Below, in pieces: positions 37,753 to 50,045 of a stretch of DNA of 64,000 nt. Position 1 is the stretch's first letter; each line of letters begins with the position of its first letter. A program made the translations under genes and the position numbers. A model generated the notes under the pieces. It ran no database searches. It was not told the origin of the DNA and worked only from the letters and a program-made list of their open reading frames with translations. The stretch is from Heracleum sosnowskyi (lineage: Eukaryota; Streptophyta; Magnoliopsida; Apiales; Apiaceae): contig CM061245.1 of NCBI GenBank assembly GCA_030848705.1, forward strand, positions 78,603,564 to 78,667,563, in the 5' to 3' direction.

Positions 37753-38422
37753 TCGAATGTTTCAAGGAATAACCCTTTCCTCTAATTGCGACCACACAAT
37801 TACATTCGCTTAGCTGGGCATCTCCAGAGATGTACTGCGATCATCTCGTCAAATGACTTGACCCCATTCAGAGTTGAAAATAACTCTTGCTATACTGGCA
37901 GTAACAGTACCTTTTAGGTTTACAGGGGATAGACTCAGATACGTGCGTATCAAGGTATATAGTAAAGGTACTACCAACTCACCCTCACAGCTTGTTATTA
38001 CCACATTGAATACACTTCAAGGGATCTCCTCTCAGGTGTATTGGGTTCCCGCTGCTGATGAATCATGATGGGCTATCAGTCCCATCCTCGAATGTTTCAA
38101 GGAATAACCCTTTCCTCTAATTGCGACCACACAATTACATTCGCTTAGCTGGGCATCTCCAGAGATGTACTGCGATCATCTCGTCAAATGACTTGACCCC
38201 ATTCAGAGTTGAAAATAACTCTTGCTATACTGGCAGTAACAGTACCTTTTAGGTTTACAGGGGATAGACTCAGATACGTGCGTATCAAGGTATATAGTAA
38301 AGGTACTACCAACTCACCCTCACAGCTTGTTATTACCACATTGAATACACTTCAAGGGATCTCCTCTCAGGTGTATTGGGTTCCCGCTGCTGATGAATCA
38401 TGATGGGCTATCAGTCCCATCC
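37753..38422. repeat. 335-bp tandem duplication at the 3' end of Copia-B
   Basis: Bases 37753-38087 recur at 38088-38422, apparently without a difference. The right copy contains the last codons of the RNase H frame. The left copy is an extra untranslated one. The junction is within CCCATCC|TCGAATG. Confidence 0.93.
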
Positions 38423-41400
38423 CCAACCTAGACTTTAGGACTACTGCATGCTCAAGTCCTTTAGTCAAAGGATCAGCTATATTATCCTGAGTTCCAATGA
38501 ACTCTATAGCAATAATCCTCTCAGACACTAGACCCCTTATAGACTTAAGTCTAACTTGGATGTGTCTCTTTGTTTTAGCATTATACTTTTCACTACTGAT
38601 CTTGTCGATAGTTGTACGGCTATCACAATGAACAGCAATGGCTGGAAGCGGTCTGCTTACTACAGGTAACACTGACATAAGTCCATGCAACCATTCAGCC
38701 TCCGTCCCCGTGGCATCTAGTGCACACAACTCAGCCTCAAAGGTAGACCGAGTTATCAAAGTCTGTCTAGTAGACTTCCAAGATATTGCTCCACCTGCTA
38801 GGGTAAACAAATATCCAGTCACTCCATTGGTACCAGATTTCTTAGCTATCCAACTTGTATCACTATATCCCTCGAGTACTCCAGGGAATCTTCGATAATG
38901 CAAACCAAGGGAAATCGTTCCCTTAAGATATCTAAGAACTCTATCCAGTGCCTCCCAATGAGTCTTGTTCGGACAACTTGTATATCTAGCTAACTTAGAC
39001 ACAGAATAAGAAATATCTGGTCTAGTCACATTAGCAAGATATTGCAAACTCCCAATAATCTGAGAATACCTTAACTAAGACACATGTATACCTGAACTAT
39101 TCTTGACTAGGGCAACTTTAGGATCGTACGGTGTACTAGCGATTCTACAATTTGAATAACCATACTTCTCAAGTATAGATTTCTCTATATAATGAGATTG
39201 TGACAATGTTATTCCATCAGTTGACTGTGTCAACTTGACCCCAAGAATCACACTAGCCTCACCCATATCCTTCATTTCAAAGTGCCTTCTCAAGAAACTT
39301 TTTGTCTCGTTAATAATCTCAATATTGGTTCCAAACAATAATATATCATCCACATATAGGCACACGATAATACATTCATTTCCTTTAACCATATAGTAGA
39401 CACACTTGTCACTTTCATTAACTACAAATTCTGATTCTAAAACAGTATCATCAAACTTTTTATGCCAGTCTCTAGGAGCTTGTTTTAAGCCATATATAGA
39501 CTTGATCAACTTACATACTTTCCTCTCGTTACCCGAAGCAACAAATCCCTCAGGCTGATCTATATAAATCTCTTCTTCAAGATCACCATGAAGAAAAGCT
39601 GTCTTTACATCCATTTGATGGATGATAAGACCATGTACGGAAGCCAATGCTATAAGCATTCGGATTGTTGTCATCCTTGCAACAGGAGAGTATGTGTCAA
39701 AGTAATCAATGCCTTCCTTTTGCCTAAAACCCTTAGCTACTAGCCGAGCTTTATACTTATCTATTGAGCCATCAGGATTCATCTTCCTTTTGAAGATCCA
39801 TTTACATCCTATAGTAGTACACCCAGGAGGAAGGTCAACCAACTCCCATGTTCCGTTAGAAACAATAGAGTCAATCTCACTCTTTACAGCACCTTTCCAG
39901 TGCCTTGACTCCGAAGAATCCATGGCCTGTCTGAAAGTTAAAGGTTCATCCTCGACATTGTAAGTGACAAAATCACTTCCAAAATCCTTGACTACCTTTG
40001 CACGCTTACTCCTTCTAGGTTCATCTACTTCGTCAGGAGTAGAACTACTGTCAGGATCTGCCCCCACATTTGTCATCTTTTCCACATGTTCAGGAATAGA
40101 ACTTGATGTGTGAGTAGGATCATCATTAGAAATACCTTGAGGTATACCAGTCTTCATAGGGAACACATCCTCAAAGAATGTTGCATCACGAAACTCAACT
40201 ATAGTGTTAGCCACTATACCGTCTATGTCAGATTTTAATTCTAAAAATCTCATAGCCGTAGTGGTTTCAATATAGCCCAGAAAGATGCAATCAACAGTTT
40301 TCGGACCTAGTTTCTTTCTCTTGTGTTCAGGGACAAGCACCTTTGCAAGGCACCCCCACACACGAAGGTACTTTAAACTTGTCTTTCTACTTTTCCATAA
40401 TTCATAAGGTGTCTTGTCCATATGTTTCAGGGGAACTCTATTCAGAATATGGCAAGCCGTATTCAAAGCTTCTCCCCACATGTACTTAGGCAACCCAGAA
40501 TTAATAAGCATGCTGTTAATCATATCTTTAAAAGTTCTGTTCTTTCGTTCAGCCACCCCATTAGACTCAGGTGTGTATGGTGGAGTCACCTCATGAACTA
40601 TACCATTGCTTGCGCAAAATTCATTAAACGAGGTACTAGTATACTCACCACCTCTATCAGATCTCAAACGTTTAAGTACTTTACCAGTTTGTGTTTCAGC
40701 TTCAGTTTTGAACATAATGAATTTTTCTAGTGCTTCATCCTTATGTCTAAGTAAATAAACATAACAATATCTACTACAATCATCTATAAAGGTAATAAAA
40801 TATCGTTTATTATCCTTAGTCAACATGCCACCAAATTCACATATGTCAGTGTGTACTAAATCCAATACTCCTGAATCCCTAACAACATTATGAAAGGGTT
40901 TCCTAGTTTGTTTAGCAGTCACACATACTTGACATTTAGATTTCTTTTCAATAGCATATTTTGGAATCAACTCTAAGTTCATCATATTCTTTAGAGCACC
41001 AAAATTTAAATGACCAAGTCTAGCATGCCATAAATCAGATGATTCAACACAATTAACAGAAGGTGCAACACTATCATTAATAAAACTGCCCAAAACAGGT
41101 TCAACATTTATTAAAAATAAACCATCAGACAAATAACCTTTGCCAAAGAATGTACCAGTATGTGTAATAACTACTTTATTACATTTCAAAGAAAGTTCAA
41201 AACCATTTTTAACTAAACAACTTCCACTTATAATATTTCTACGAATATCAGGAACATGGTGCACTCTAGTGAGGGATAGAACACGCCCAGAAGTAAACTT
41301 CAGGTCCACGTTTCCTATTCCAAGAACTTGAGCAGCACTAGCATTCCCCATCGTCACTGTCACTCCATGACTCTGTTGATAAGATACAAATAAACTAATA

Positions 41401-42481
41401 TCAGTACAAATATGTACATTAGCTCCAGTATCAATCAACCATTCATGTGACAGATAAGTGGAAAGAAGTACAGGGTCATAGGTAACATACCCGTCATTGG
41501 TTCCAGAGGCAACAGCCTCACCAACAACCATGTTAACCTTAGGCCCATCAGTGGTTGCAAGCACAGTATTAGCTTGTGCTACCACAACAGCTTTCTTTGC
41601 TTTCTTTGTAGGACAGTCCTTGCTCCAATGACCAACCTGTCCACAAGACCAACATGGTTTGTTTGTCTTTGGTTTCTTAGCCTTGTTCTTGTCATTTTTG
41701 TTTTAGTGTTATCCTTCTTAGTGACAGCCTTTCTTTTCTGTCCAACAGTCACTACATTCACCTTTGAACCCCCATGTTCAGCAGGCATCACATGTCCCTG
41801 TTTGGACTTGTGTTGTTCCTGCACAGAGATGTCCAACATCAGGTTTGTCCAAGTGATCTCTCCTTTCTGTCTTTTCAGGGAGAGAGCAAACTCTTCCCAA
41901 GACTTAGGGAGCTTTTCAATCACTGCCATAACCTGAAACTTTTCAGGAAGGTCCATTCCGGACTCCTTCAAAGCATGCACCAACATCTCAAACTCATGTG
42001 CCTGCTCGGTCATGGACTTTGTATCCACCAGTTTAAAATCAAGAAACCTAGCCACAGAATACTTTTCCAACCCTTGCGAGTCAGTATTGTGTGTCTGGTC
42101 CAGCTTCTCCCATAAAAGCTTAGCAGTGAAAGAATCAGATGAATAAACATCAAATAGAGTGTTCACCAAAGCTGCCAGTATAGCAGCCCTAGCCACCCCA
42201 TCTTTTTCCTCCCACATGGCATAAGCCTTAAGAGTTTCAGCCTTTTCCTGATCAATAACCGGTTTCTCATACTGCACCACCGGCCATAGACCCTTTACCG
42301 TAAGCCACAGTTTCATCTTTTTCTGCCAACGAGAAAAACCAACACCCCCACCGAATTTATCAGGCATTCCTGACAAATCAATAGGCTGTGGGAAACGGTA
42401 CGTGGTCCAATCAATTGTGGGTACAGTAACACCAGAACCAGAAGCAATAGCAACATCAGGAGTTACAGTTTCGATAACCAT
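38367..42481 (-). pseudogene. Copia-B gag-pol, almost intact
   Basis: Gag is taken to start at ATG 42479-42481 (MVIETVTPDVAIAS); it has FSRWQKKMKLWL and runs to a frame change near 41700. The zinc knuckle CWSCGQVGHWSKDC (about 41610-41650) is read in the next frame. Then follow protease (WLIDTGANVHIC), gag-pre-integrase (DLWHARLGHLNF...CQVC), integrase (HTDICE, RSDRGGEY, ESNGVAERKNR) and RT (YKARLVAKGF, YVDDILLFG). TAG at 39075-39077 sits where family members have Gln. RNase H then runs to 38367 (YSDTSWI, FEAELCAL). All domains are close to full length. The closest known group is probably the Tnt1/Tork type, which is not certain. Confidence 0.9.
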
Positions 42482-42526
42482 CTTGTTAATTAACAATATA
42501 TAACACAGAACTAATCTCTTCAAGAT
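42482..42526 (-). other. Copia-B short leader with unusual primer site
   Basis: Only 45 bp separate the 5' LTR from the gag ATG. The bases beside the LTR (minus: ATCTTGAAGAG) do not match initiator-Met tRNA. Confidence 0.55.
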
Positions 42527-43929
42527 TGTTGGGTATAATTACTAACTACACAGCAACAATAGGGCAGTTATATATATATTTCGAATTAACAAGAACAGGC
42601 AAATAACCAATAAACGAAACAAACACAAAGGTCGAAATAAAAGTATAATCAGAGACTGTAAATAATAAGATAAGAAAGAACACTTATCTCTCAGAAGCTT
42701 TAGCAAATACTGATAGATAAATAAAACAGCTGAGTCGCCAAGCCTTCGAGAAGTCTTGACTATTCTTGAAGAGATTATTGCCCCACTTACGCTGTGTTGG
42801 GTTGCAGCAATATCACTCCCAGGATAAAACAGCACAGATCAATCCACTCACAGTAGTCGGAATGATCAACAGCGACCAGCACCTCACTTCGCCCAAGAAC
42901 TATGTATTCTGTATGTGTTGAGAGAAAAACAGAGAAGAGAATAGTTGCTAGGGTTTTCAGAGTTACGTATCTGTCTCCTCTGTCAAACGTTATATTTTGT
43001 ATCTATATAAAATACAAAAATTAAACGTAAACAGACAAAATATTGTAACTGAAGATATGACATTTAATACTAATTATTCTGATTTAATTACCATAACAGT
43101 AGTCATCAGGATTTAACAGCTCAGTCATGATTTCCTGGTCCATCAGGATTTGATCATCATCAGTACTCCAAGCCATCAGGACTTGCTGTCCGTCAGGAGT
43201 GGCATCAGTACTTGATCGACCATCAGGATTTCGTCAGGACTGGACCATCATCAGGATTCAAATACTGACACAGCCATCAGGATCAGTAGTCATCAGGATT
43301 TCACTCCAAGTACTGACCAGGCCATCAGGATTTGATCCAAGAACTAGTCCATCAGGATTTAATATAAATCCTGACCCAGTTCGTATAGCTGTTATAAATA
43401 AATACTGATACTGTTAAATTAAATCAATAAATAATATTAAATAAACAGGTAATAAAATTCCTCGCCCAGGTCGCCTCGCGTACGCGAGACGCCGAGACAT
43501 TCGCCCAAATCGCCCTTCGACCCGACCCGACCCGACCCGAGTCGTGGCGTGGCGTGGCGGGGCGAGGCGAGGCGGGCGGCGGCAGCGCGCGCGTGTGTGT
43601 GTGCGCGTGAGGCACATACTAACACCATGCACACCCACATGCCTTAGTAGTTGTACACTACTCTTGCACATGTTTCTATATAAACCCACCAACCTCTCAT
43701 TACCAATTCTATGTGGGATACAAGTTATTTCAATATAACCAACCCACATAACCCATTTCAAGCAACCTATTTCAACTCAATTTATTTATGGATTACACTA
43801 AGAAAATTTCTTAGATCCAAACATGAAAGTTTAAGTCCTCATTACAAGGAACAACCTCCACTTGTTAGTTTCCAGAAATTCCATCAGAAACATATATAAA
43901 ATATGTCTCAAACTTTCCATTTTCTAACA
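42527..43929 (-). repeat. Copia-B 5' LTR
   Basis: Near-identical to 36100-37504, with the same CATCAGGATT array (43100-43376) and CpG block. Confidence 0.92.
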
Positions 43930-43953
43930 CAAAGTACCAGTCCACTGATCCCT

Positions 43954-44149
43954 CCATTATAAGAAACCTACGAAATTATCACATAGATGAGACCAATAAC
44001 AGATAATAGAGACTTTGGTTGAATTACTTTTAAAACAGGAAAACCTGTTTTCCATTATAAGAAACCTACGAAATTATCACTTAGATGAGACCAATAACAG
44101 ATAATAGAGACTTTGGTTGAATTACTTTTAAAACAGGAAAACCTGTTTT
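43954..44149. repeat. 98-bp tandem duplication across a splice acceptor
   Basis: Bases 43954-44051 recur at 44052-44149 with one or two differences. The unit contains the intron 3' end (minus: TTTCGTAG) and the first 14 nt of exon c, so two acceptors lie in a row. Confidence 0.9.
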
Positions 44150-44746
44150 GGGCTCTAAAGAAATGAAATAGTAGATGTGTTTGTGACAGTAGATAATTGA
44201 ACAACACTATCACTACTGTATACTCGGTGCCAATGTAGTAGTATCGATAATTTTTTTAAAAAGAGGAGATTTTTCGTTCCACTTGTGGTAGTAAATTAAC
44301 AGCAGTCCCAGTTTCACTTATTTGCCTCATAGACCTCCCTAAATAAAATTCAAGCCGTTTCTTATTGCATACCTAAATATAAAAATACTCATATTTCCAA
44401 GGTGAATGGAATAGTTAATACTCATGTTTCCAAGGTGAATGGAATAATTAATGATGAAATATTCTCTCACAATGAAACATTTATTTAAATGAAAAAAATA
44501 TTATCTGACAAAACATAGAGAACTTACTGCATCCAATGTCCATAGAAACAACAGTCCCAAAGAAAAATAAAAGACTTGTGTGGGGATAAATTCAAACACT
44601 TTCCACGCAGAAAGTCCTGCTATTAGAGCAGGAATCTATAAGTTCCGTTCGATAGCTCCAAGTCTAGTATCCACCGGTGAGAGTAGAAAAGAAGTCTCTA
44701 TGCCATTCAATTTTAGTTCATCCAAGGTGTAAAGCCTCTGTGGTAC

Positions 44747-45365
44747 CTGCAATCAAATTTATTTTAAATATTTTTCTGCTGTAGCTAAGCATCAAAGGAA
44801 AACAAAAAAAAATTTGATATAATGAATCAAGATTCGTGTTAAAACTTATAAGACAAAAAATTATGGTTAGGAATGTAATTTGGGTCGTACAGTTCATAGA
44901 CAACATCAAACTCGAAAATGTTTCATCTATGGTCCGCTCTAATGACTGAATGTCTCAAACTCATAAACAAGCTGAATTCCAACAATTCTCATTTAGACAA
45001 ATCTAGATGTGACTTGTTAATACTCAGTTTGTTCGCTTTTCTTGTATTGTCCATTCTAGTTTGAATTAATCTTAAATGAACAACACATACAGTATCTACA
45101 AAATTCAAAAAGCCTTAAGTAACCACAGAAACCTATATCTAAAGATAGAGTATAAGAGAACAACTCTGAAACATATTAACTTGAAGTTGCAATTTAAAAC
45201 TGATGAACTGACACGAATAAAAATCAAGAAAACAACCAAAGTTATCTTGGTCTAGCCATATATACCTGTTAACACCGATGGTTCGCTGGTGTGTGAGCAT
45301 GTTCAATTATCGAAAAAAAACAAGAAACCATGAAATGAACTAGGAAGGTGAATAAGAGGAGAAAC
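44747..45365. other. Intron of the host pseudogene
   Basis: AT-rich sequence between the exon a donor (GTTTC at 45365-45361) and the exon b acceptor (44748-44747). No other feature seen. Confidence 0.55.
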
Positions 45366-45501
45366 CAGGCAGGCAGCTCCAAAACATCTAAGACCATCAA
45401 GCTTTCCCTGAACATCCTTAACAACATACAATGCTGATCTCTCATTGCCTTTATTTAACTCTTTATCAACTTTTTCTAAAACTTGCCATCTTAATCCTCC
45501 A

Positions 45502-46612
45502 CTGCAACTCACAATCTGGGAGCTTCTTACTCCCACAAGAACAACATAGACCTGAGTAAAACACTGTTGCACTTCCCATAAAAATAATCAGACGTGTACA
45601 ACTTGTAAGCCCGGATTATATGTAGTTGGATTTAGCTTCTTGTCAATATTTTTTATTTTATGGTCGTAGATCTTTTGACCTCCAAACAGACCCTTATGAC
45701 TACAATGCTCCTCAGCCACGAATATAGCCATGATGATATTGATGATAATATCATATTCAGAGGGAAACTAAACCAAATCTTTATTAAAATACAAATTTTA
45801 TTCTTAATTTAATTTAAAAAAAATTATATATCTTCATTTAATATTTTTTCTAATTCTTCTTAATTATATAATGAAGATAAATCTCGGTCAAAATCTGGTT
45901 AATTTAATTGAAATGTGAATTAATATTTTAAAATTAAGGGAGTGGTATTCGTTAATGACATCAATATCAACGAGAATTATGTGTATTACTATTTTTACAA
46001 CTAAAAATACTCTTGTTCTTACTATTATTATAACAAAAAAATTTATATTTAAATTATTCATTTTTCATCAGAATCAACGTAGTTATCATGTATCCGAGTA
46101 ATCCTTCCGGATTCGACTCATTAATAATGAATATAATTCGTATTCGACAAAAAATAAGAGAATTCGAATATTATTTTATAATCAAACGAATAAAGAGTCG
46201 AATATCAACACAATAATATTCGATCATATTTATATAGAGTAGTTCGAATTATTTTCATAATACTACAACAATATGTAGTTGTTTTCGTAAAATAAATGTT
46301 AAAGTAATATTCTACAAATGAGCATATTTTAGTTTTTCGTAAACCAGTAATTTGAAATATTCTTAATTTTTTAAGATTAGTTTAAACGAAGTCGAATTCG
46401 AATATTAAAAAATGAGTTGTTCGGGTACTCAATCGAGTTGAACCGAAACAAATACGAACATTTATATTCGAATTCAAATCAATTTTGAGCGAAATATTAG
46501 AATATTAATTTGAATACGAACCAAATCCTAACGAATAATTACAAATTCAAGTCGAATCTAATCATACTACGATTTGGGCACCTTATCTTTCTAAAAATGT
46601 ATCTAGCAATTC
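45502..46612. other. Upstream flank of the host pseudogene
   Basis: No supported first exon or start. From about 46080 to 46570 the sequence is rich in ATTCGAAT and GAATTCG palindromes of uncertain origin. Confidence 0.5.
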
Positions 46613-47095
46613 TACCAACTACGAGGCTAATTCAAGACAAATAACTAAAAATGACAGTAATGAAAAGGCAATTGGTCTATTCAAACACTGTTGTGTTTTT
46701 GTAAAATGGTATTTTGTTCCTTTCAAAGCAGAAGTTTTTCTGCTCTCGTTATTTTCCGATCTTGTTGTTTTGATGTTATTTTTCAATTTCAGTCTGAAAA
46801 AAGCTAGATGATAAAGCCTGATTACAAAGTTCAGAGGAAGCACACCATGAAAAAAGAAAAGAACAGTAACGTCGATGCCAATAATTAGATTTGAAAAGAT
46901 AGAATCTACAGAGCGTAAGGACTTGGAGAAGAATATTCAGATACATATGTAATTCACAATAAACTTGAATTGTTAGAAATATTATGAAAGGTATAAAAGA
47001 TTTACGGAAATCAAAATTTAAGAATTTGCTACAAAGATAGACAGATTCAAACATATGTATTACTGTTTAGTGAACAAATGCCCAACTCTAAAAGA

Positions 47096-49010
47096 TTATC
47101 TTGATCCTGCCAGCTATTCTTGGCATGTCACAGTATCCGTAAAATTCAGTAAAGTATAGTTAATGAGTTTGGATCTTTCGTATGGTGTCATTTCCGAAAA
47201 CCCAAACGAGGGACCAGTCCAAGTGTCTACAACGAAAGGAATTGCAGGCAAAACTAGCTTCTCAATGCCCAAATTTATCAGCTTCTCTTCCAGCACATCC
47301 ATCAGTGTCTTGAACAAACCTTGTCTCCTATATGCAGATCGCGTAGCAATAAAGGGTACTTCTGCCACTTTGTCTCCAAAAATTCTTACAGTTGCAAATG
47401 TGACAACTTTAGCCTTTTTCTCCAACATCACAGTATAAAAGCCTCGACAATCTAATCTTTTCATATCTGATTACCTGCTAAAGATCACATCTTCAGCAAC
47501 ATCCCTCCCATTCCAAGGCTCTTTCGAAGACTCAAAACATTCGTGCATCACAGCAAGAGCAAGATTCAACTTTCTGGTAGTCTTAACATCAATCACATTG
47601 TTCTGATTCCTTAAAATAGTCCAACTTAAATTATTTTCCCCAACCGCAAATGTTTTTCCCAACAATCTACCAAGGCTAGAGGATATGACCTTGCACTTTT
47701 CACTACAAAACCATTTATTCCTCTCTTGTTCTGCAACACAACACTCACCTAGACACTTTACATGATACTGTTGTTCACATTGATCACAACTAATAGTTGG
47801 TTCTGAACCATCTTTTGGACAAATCTGGCCACAAATCTTGCAAGAACATGATGCGCAGTACCAGGACTTACCGGTAAGAACCTCCGACAAACAAAGACAT
47901 TGTTGGTGAAAAGCAGATGTGCATTGCTTACACAAAATTAATTCTCTAGTCTCCCTACAAACTAAGCAAAAATCATCATGTTGATTTTTTCCATCAGTTC
48001 TAATTATTGAAACATCGTTGATGCCTTTCGCTTTCTTCTTGATTCCTTTGACTTGCTTGCCAACGCCTGTCATTTGCTATTCAACTTGCACTAGAGATCT
48101 TCCATCTTCCATAAATATATTGGCTGCAGGTCTGTGATAAGTACTACCCACATGAGCCTCAAACTTACTAAGAGTGAACACACCTTTACAACAAGAACAA
48201 TCAATCCCTTCCATAGTAATCCTTCCTTCTCCCATTACACTACCATCTCTTATGTTTCTATAATAAACTTTTGTCAAAGGTAAAATCAACTTACTTTTGA
48301 TCAACACGGCCAATTTCCCCCCTGATCCACCCTTACCCACACCAGTCTTTCTCTTCTTAACCTTCTTACTAAACTGATGTTTCTCTCCAAACAAATGCAT
48401 ATCATTAAAACTCTTTCCCCCAATCCAATCCCAACATTCAGGTTTTCATCATCCTCATCCCCAAACAAATCATTATAAAAATCTTTGAAATCTTGTTCTT
48501 CCTTCAACGTACTACTCTGCACAAAAAACATCATCTTCCTCTACAACATCCCTATTTCCTTTCATGCAAATCATCATCCTTTCCCCGTAAACATCACCGA
48601 AACTCAACCTTCTCTTCTTGATTTCCATAACTTCCACATTGGTTCCTCGCAAAACCTCTGTTATCCTAGACTGTAATCCAAGACCATCATAACCAATTTT
48701 CCTAACTTGTGAATCAAGAACATTATTAGACATTAACCTGAACTGCAATTCGCTATCTAAATAGCCCTTGCATGCCATTCGAAGAGATATATACTTCTTC
48801 TTGCAATTAGGAGGACTATATCTAAGTTCTCTCTTGCCATCCTTCTTCATAATATAATAAAATCTCCACCCTATGGCTGACATATGTTGCTTAGCCTTCA
48901 TCTGAATATCTTTAATCCCTCTACTCTTCCCAGATTCATCAGAATTATAATAATAATCAAGAACAGCTCGTGGGTTGATTATATATGGACTCAACGACAT
49001 GTTTTTTGAA
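47096..49010 (-). pseudogene. IDM1-like PHD/GNAT pseudogene
   Basis: This is the decayed twin of 481-2403. Compared with that copy, 12 bases with the start ATG are gone (about 49010). A 4-base insertion lies near 48985, an extra A near 48525 and a missing T near 48414. TAG at 48077-48079 and TAA at 47471-47473 both replace Gln, and TAG at 47114-47116 cuts the last six codons. The PHD cysteines and most of the GNAT domain remain readable in pieces. No full protein can be made. Confidence 0.92.
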
Positions 49011-49274
49011 ACTCTCTAACTTTGTATTAAACTCAAAAGATTAAAGAATATGAAAGACAACTTAAAAATTTATGGAGAGAACAATGAAATTGTAGGATTG
49101 TGATTGTGTTGTTGTGAATATATAAGAGCTAATATTGACAATTACTCTTTTCGATTAGGATTCAAAAACATATGAATTCAAGTTAAAAAAGGAAACTAGA
49201 GGGTTTTGACATTTTGACCAGGTTGTTGTCGATCATAATCAAATTACAATTAGAATTTCAAAATATAATTTGAT

Positions 49275-49717
49275 TTTAAATTAAGTAGTTATTTCTTTCT
49301 GTTTTTAATACACATTACCAAATATCGGAGTAGTCGGTGATGCAGACAAATAATTTATTTTTAAATAAATTATTTTAAAAATATTTATTTATCTTTCTAG
49401 AACTTCTCAAATTTAATTTTTTCAAAATATTCATCTATTTTTGCAGAACTTATCAATTTTATTTCAATAAAATTTAATTCCTTAGTTAAATTTGAATTTA
49501 TAAGTAAGACAATAAATATATAAATATTAATTCTTTTTAGAATTTAATTATACAAATATTATTTTTTCCTCAACTAACTTTAATCATACTTAAATTTAAA
49601 GTTCAATAAATTTAAAAAAATCAATTCTACTTAAAATTTAATTAAAAAAATATTATCTTTTTCTTAACTAACTTAAATCTTATTTAAATTTTAAGTTCAA
49701 AAGGAGAATCCTTTGAT
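49275..49717. mobile_element. 443-bp insertion with TTTGAT direct repeats
   Basis: Absent from the left copy at the matching point. Flanked by TTTGAT (49269-49274, 49712-49717). AT-rich, with no coding content and no clear inverted ends. Likely a small non-autonomous element. Confidence 0.6.
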
Positions 49718-49733
49718 GTTCTCAAATCGTTTA

Positions 49734-50045
49734 AATAAATTAGCTCTCTCAAATCAGAAAAACATATAAAATAAAATTTAACATGTTTCACAATTTCCTT
49801 TAACATATTTAGAGTAGAAATAATATTCGAAATTATAACAAAAATTTCACAATATTTTCAAAATAAACATTTTATGTTATTACTATATATATGTACGCAT
49901 TTAAATTTCTTTATTATTATGTTTGAGAGTGTTCAAGAAATTAGTATTTTTGTCATGATATAAATATGGCTAAAGTTTTAGAGGGTGGGTAGTAATAAAT
50001 TTTGATTGTCTTTGATCTTTAAACTTCTTGTAGGTTAGAAGTTTG
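49734..50045 (-). other. Truncated internal stub beside LTR-A, or unassigned DNA
   Basis: The part next to the primer site should be the leader of Sire-0. No gag is visible and the boundary with the host is unclear. Confidence 0.4.

Larger units (their letters stand above)
36100..43929 (-). mobile_element. Copia-B: young Ty1/copia element inserted at the edge of Sire-1
   Basis: LTRs lie at 36100-37504 (3') and 42527-43929 (5'), 1405 and 1403 bp and almost identical. Target duplication CAAAG lies at 36095-36099 and 43930-43934; it spans the last bases of the Sire-1 LTR and the Sire-1 target duplicate. Gag and pol lie on the minus strand. One frameshift, one stop and a 335-bp tandem duplication are the visible lesions. 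The high LTR identity argues for recent insertion. Confidence 0.93.
43937..45501 (-). pseudogene. Upstream exons of the host gene split by Sire-1 (chloroplast HEAGH-protein-like)
   Basis: Three minus-strand exon pieces. Exon a (about 45501-45366) reads VLEKVDKELNKGNERSALYV...LRCFGAA. Exon b (44746-44528, 73 codons, AG before and GTAAGT after) reads VPQRLYTLDELKLNGIETS and later LGLLFLWTLDA. Exon c begins at 43967 (VSYNGGISGLV) and is cut at 43937 by Sire-1; its rest is at 23059-23004. I recall the order from a conserved plant family predicted to be chloroplast membrane proteins with a later HEAGH motif; that identification is from memory. Exon b carries TAG at 44636-44638 where relatives have Gln, so the copy is dead even without the transposon. 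Confidence 0.68.
46613..49733. repeat. Right copy of the IDM1-like segmental duplication
   Basis: Matches 1-2672 in the same orientation, interrupted by a 443-bp insertion at 49275-49717. Left homology begins at or before CTACCAACTACGAGG. Right homology ends after CTCAAATCGTTTA. Confidence 0.92.

Noticed and set aside
37874..38403. Two identical 64-codon frames
   Set aside because: They lie on the strand opposite to Copia-B pol and are identical only because of the 335-bp duplication.
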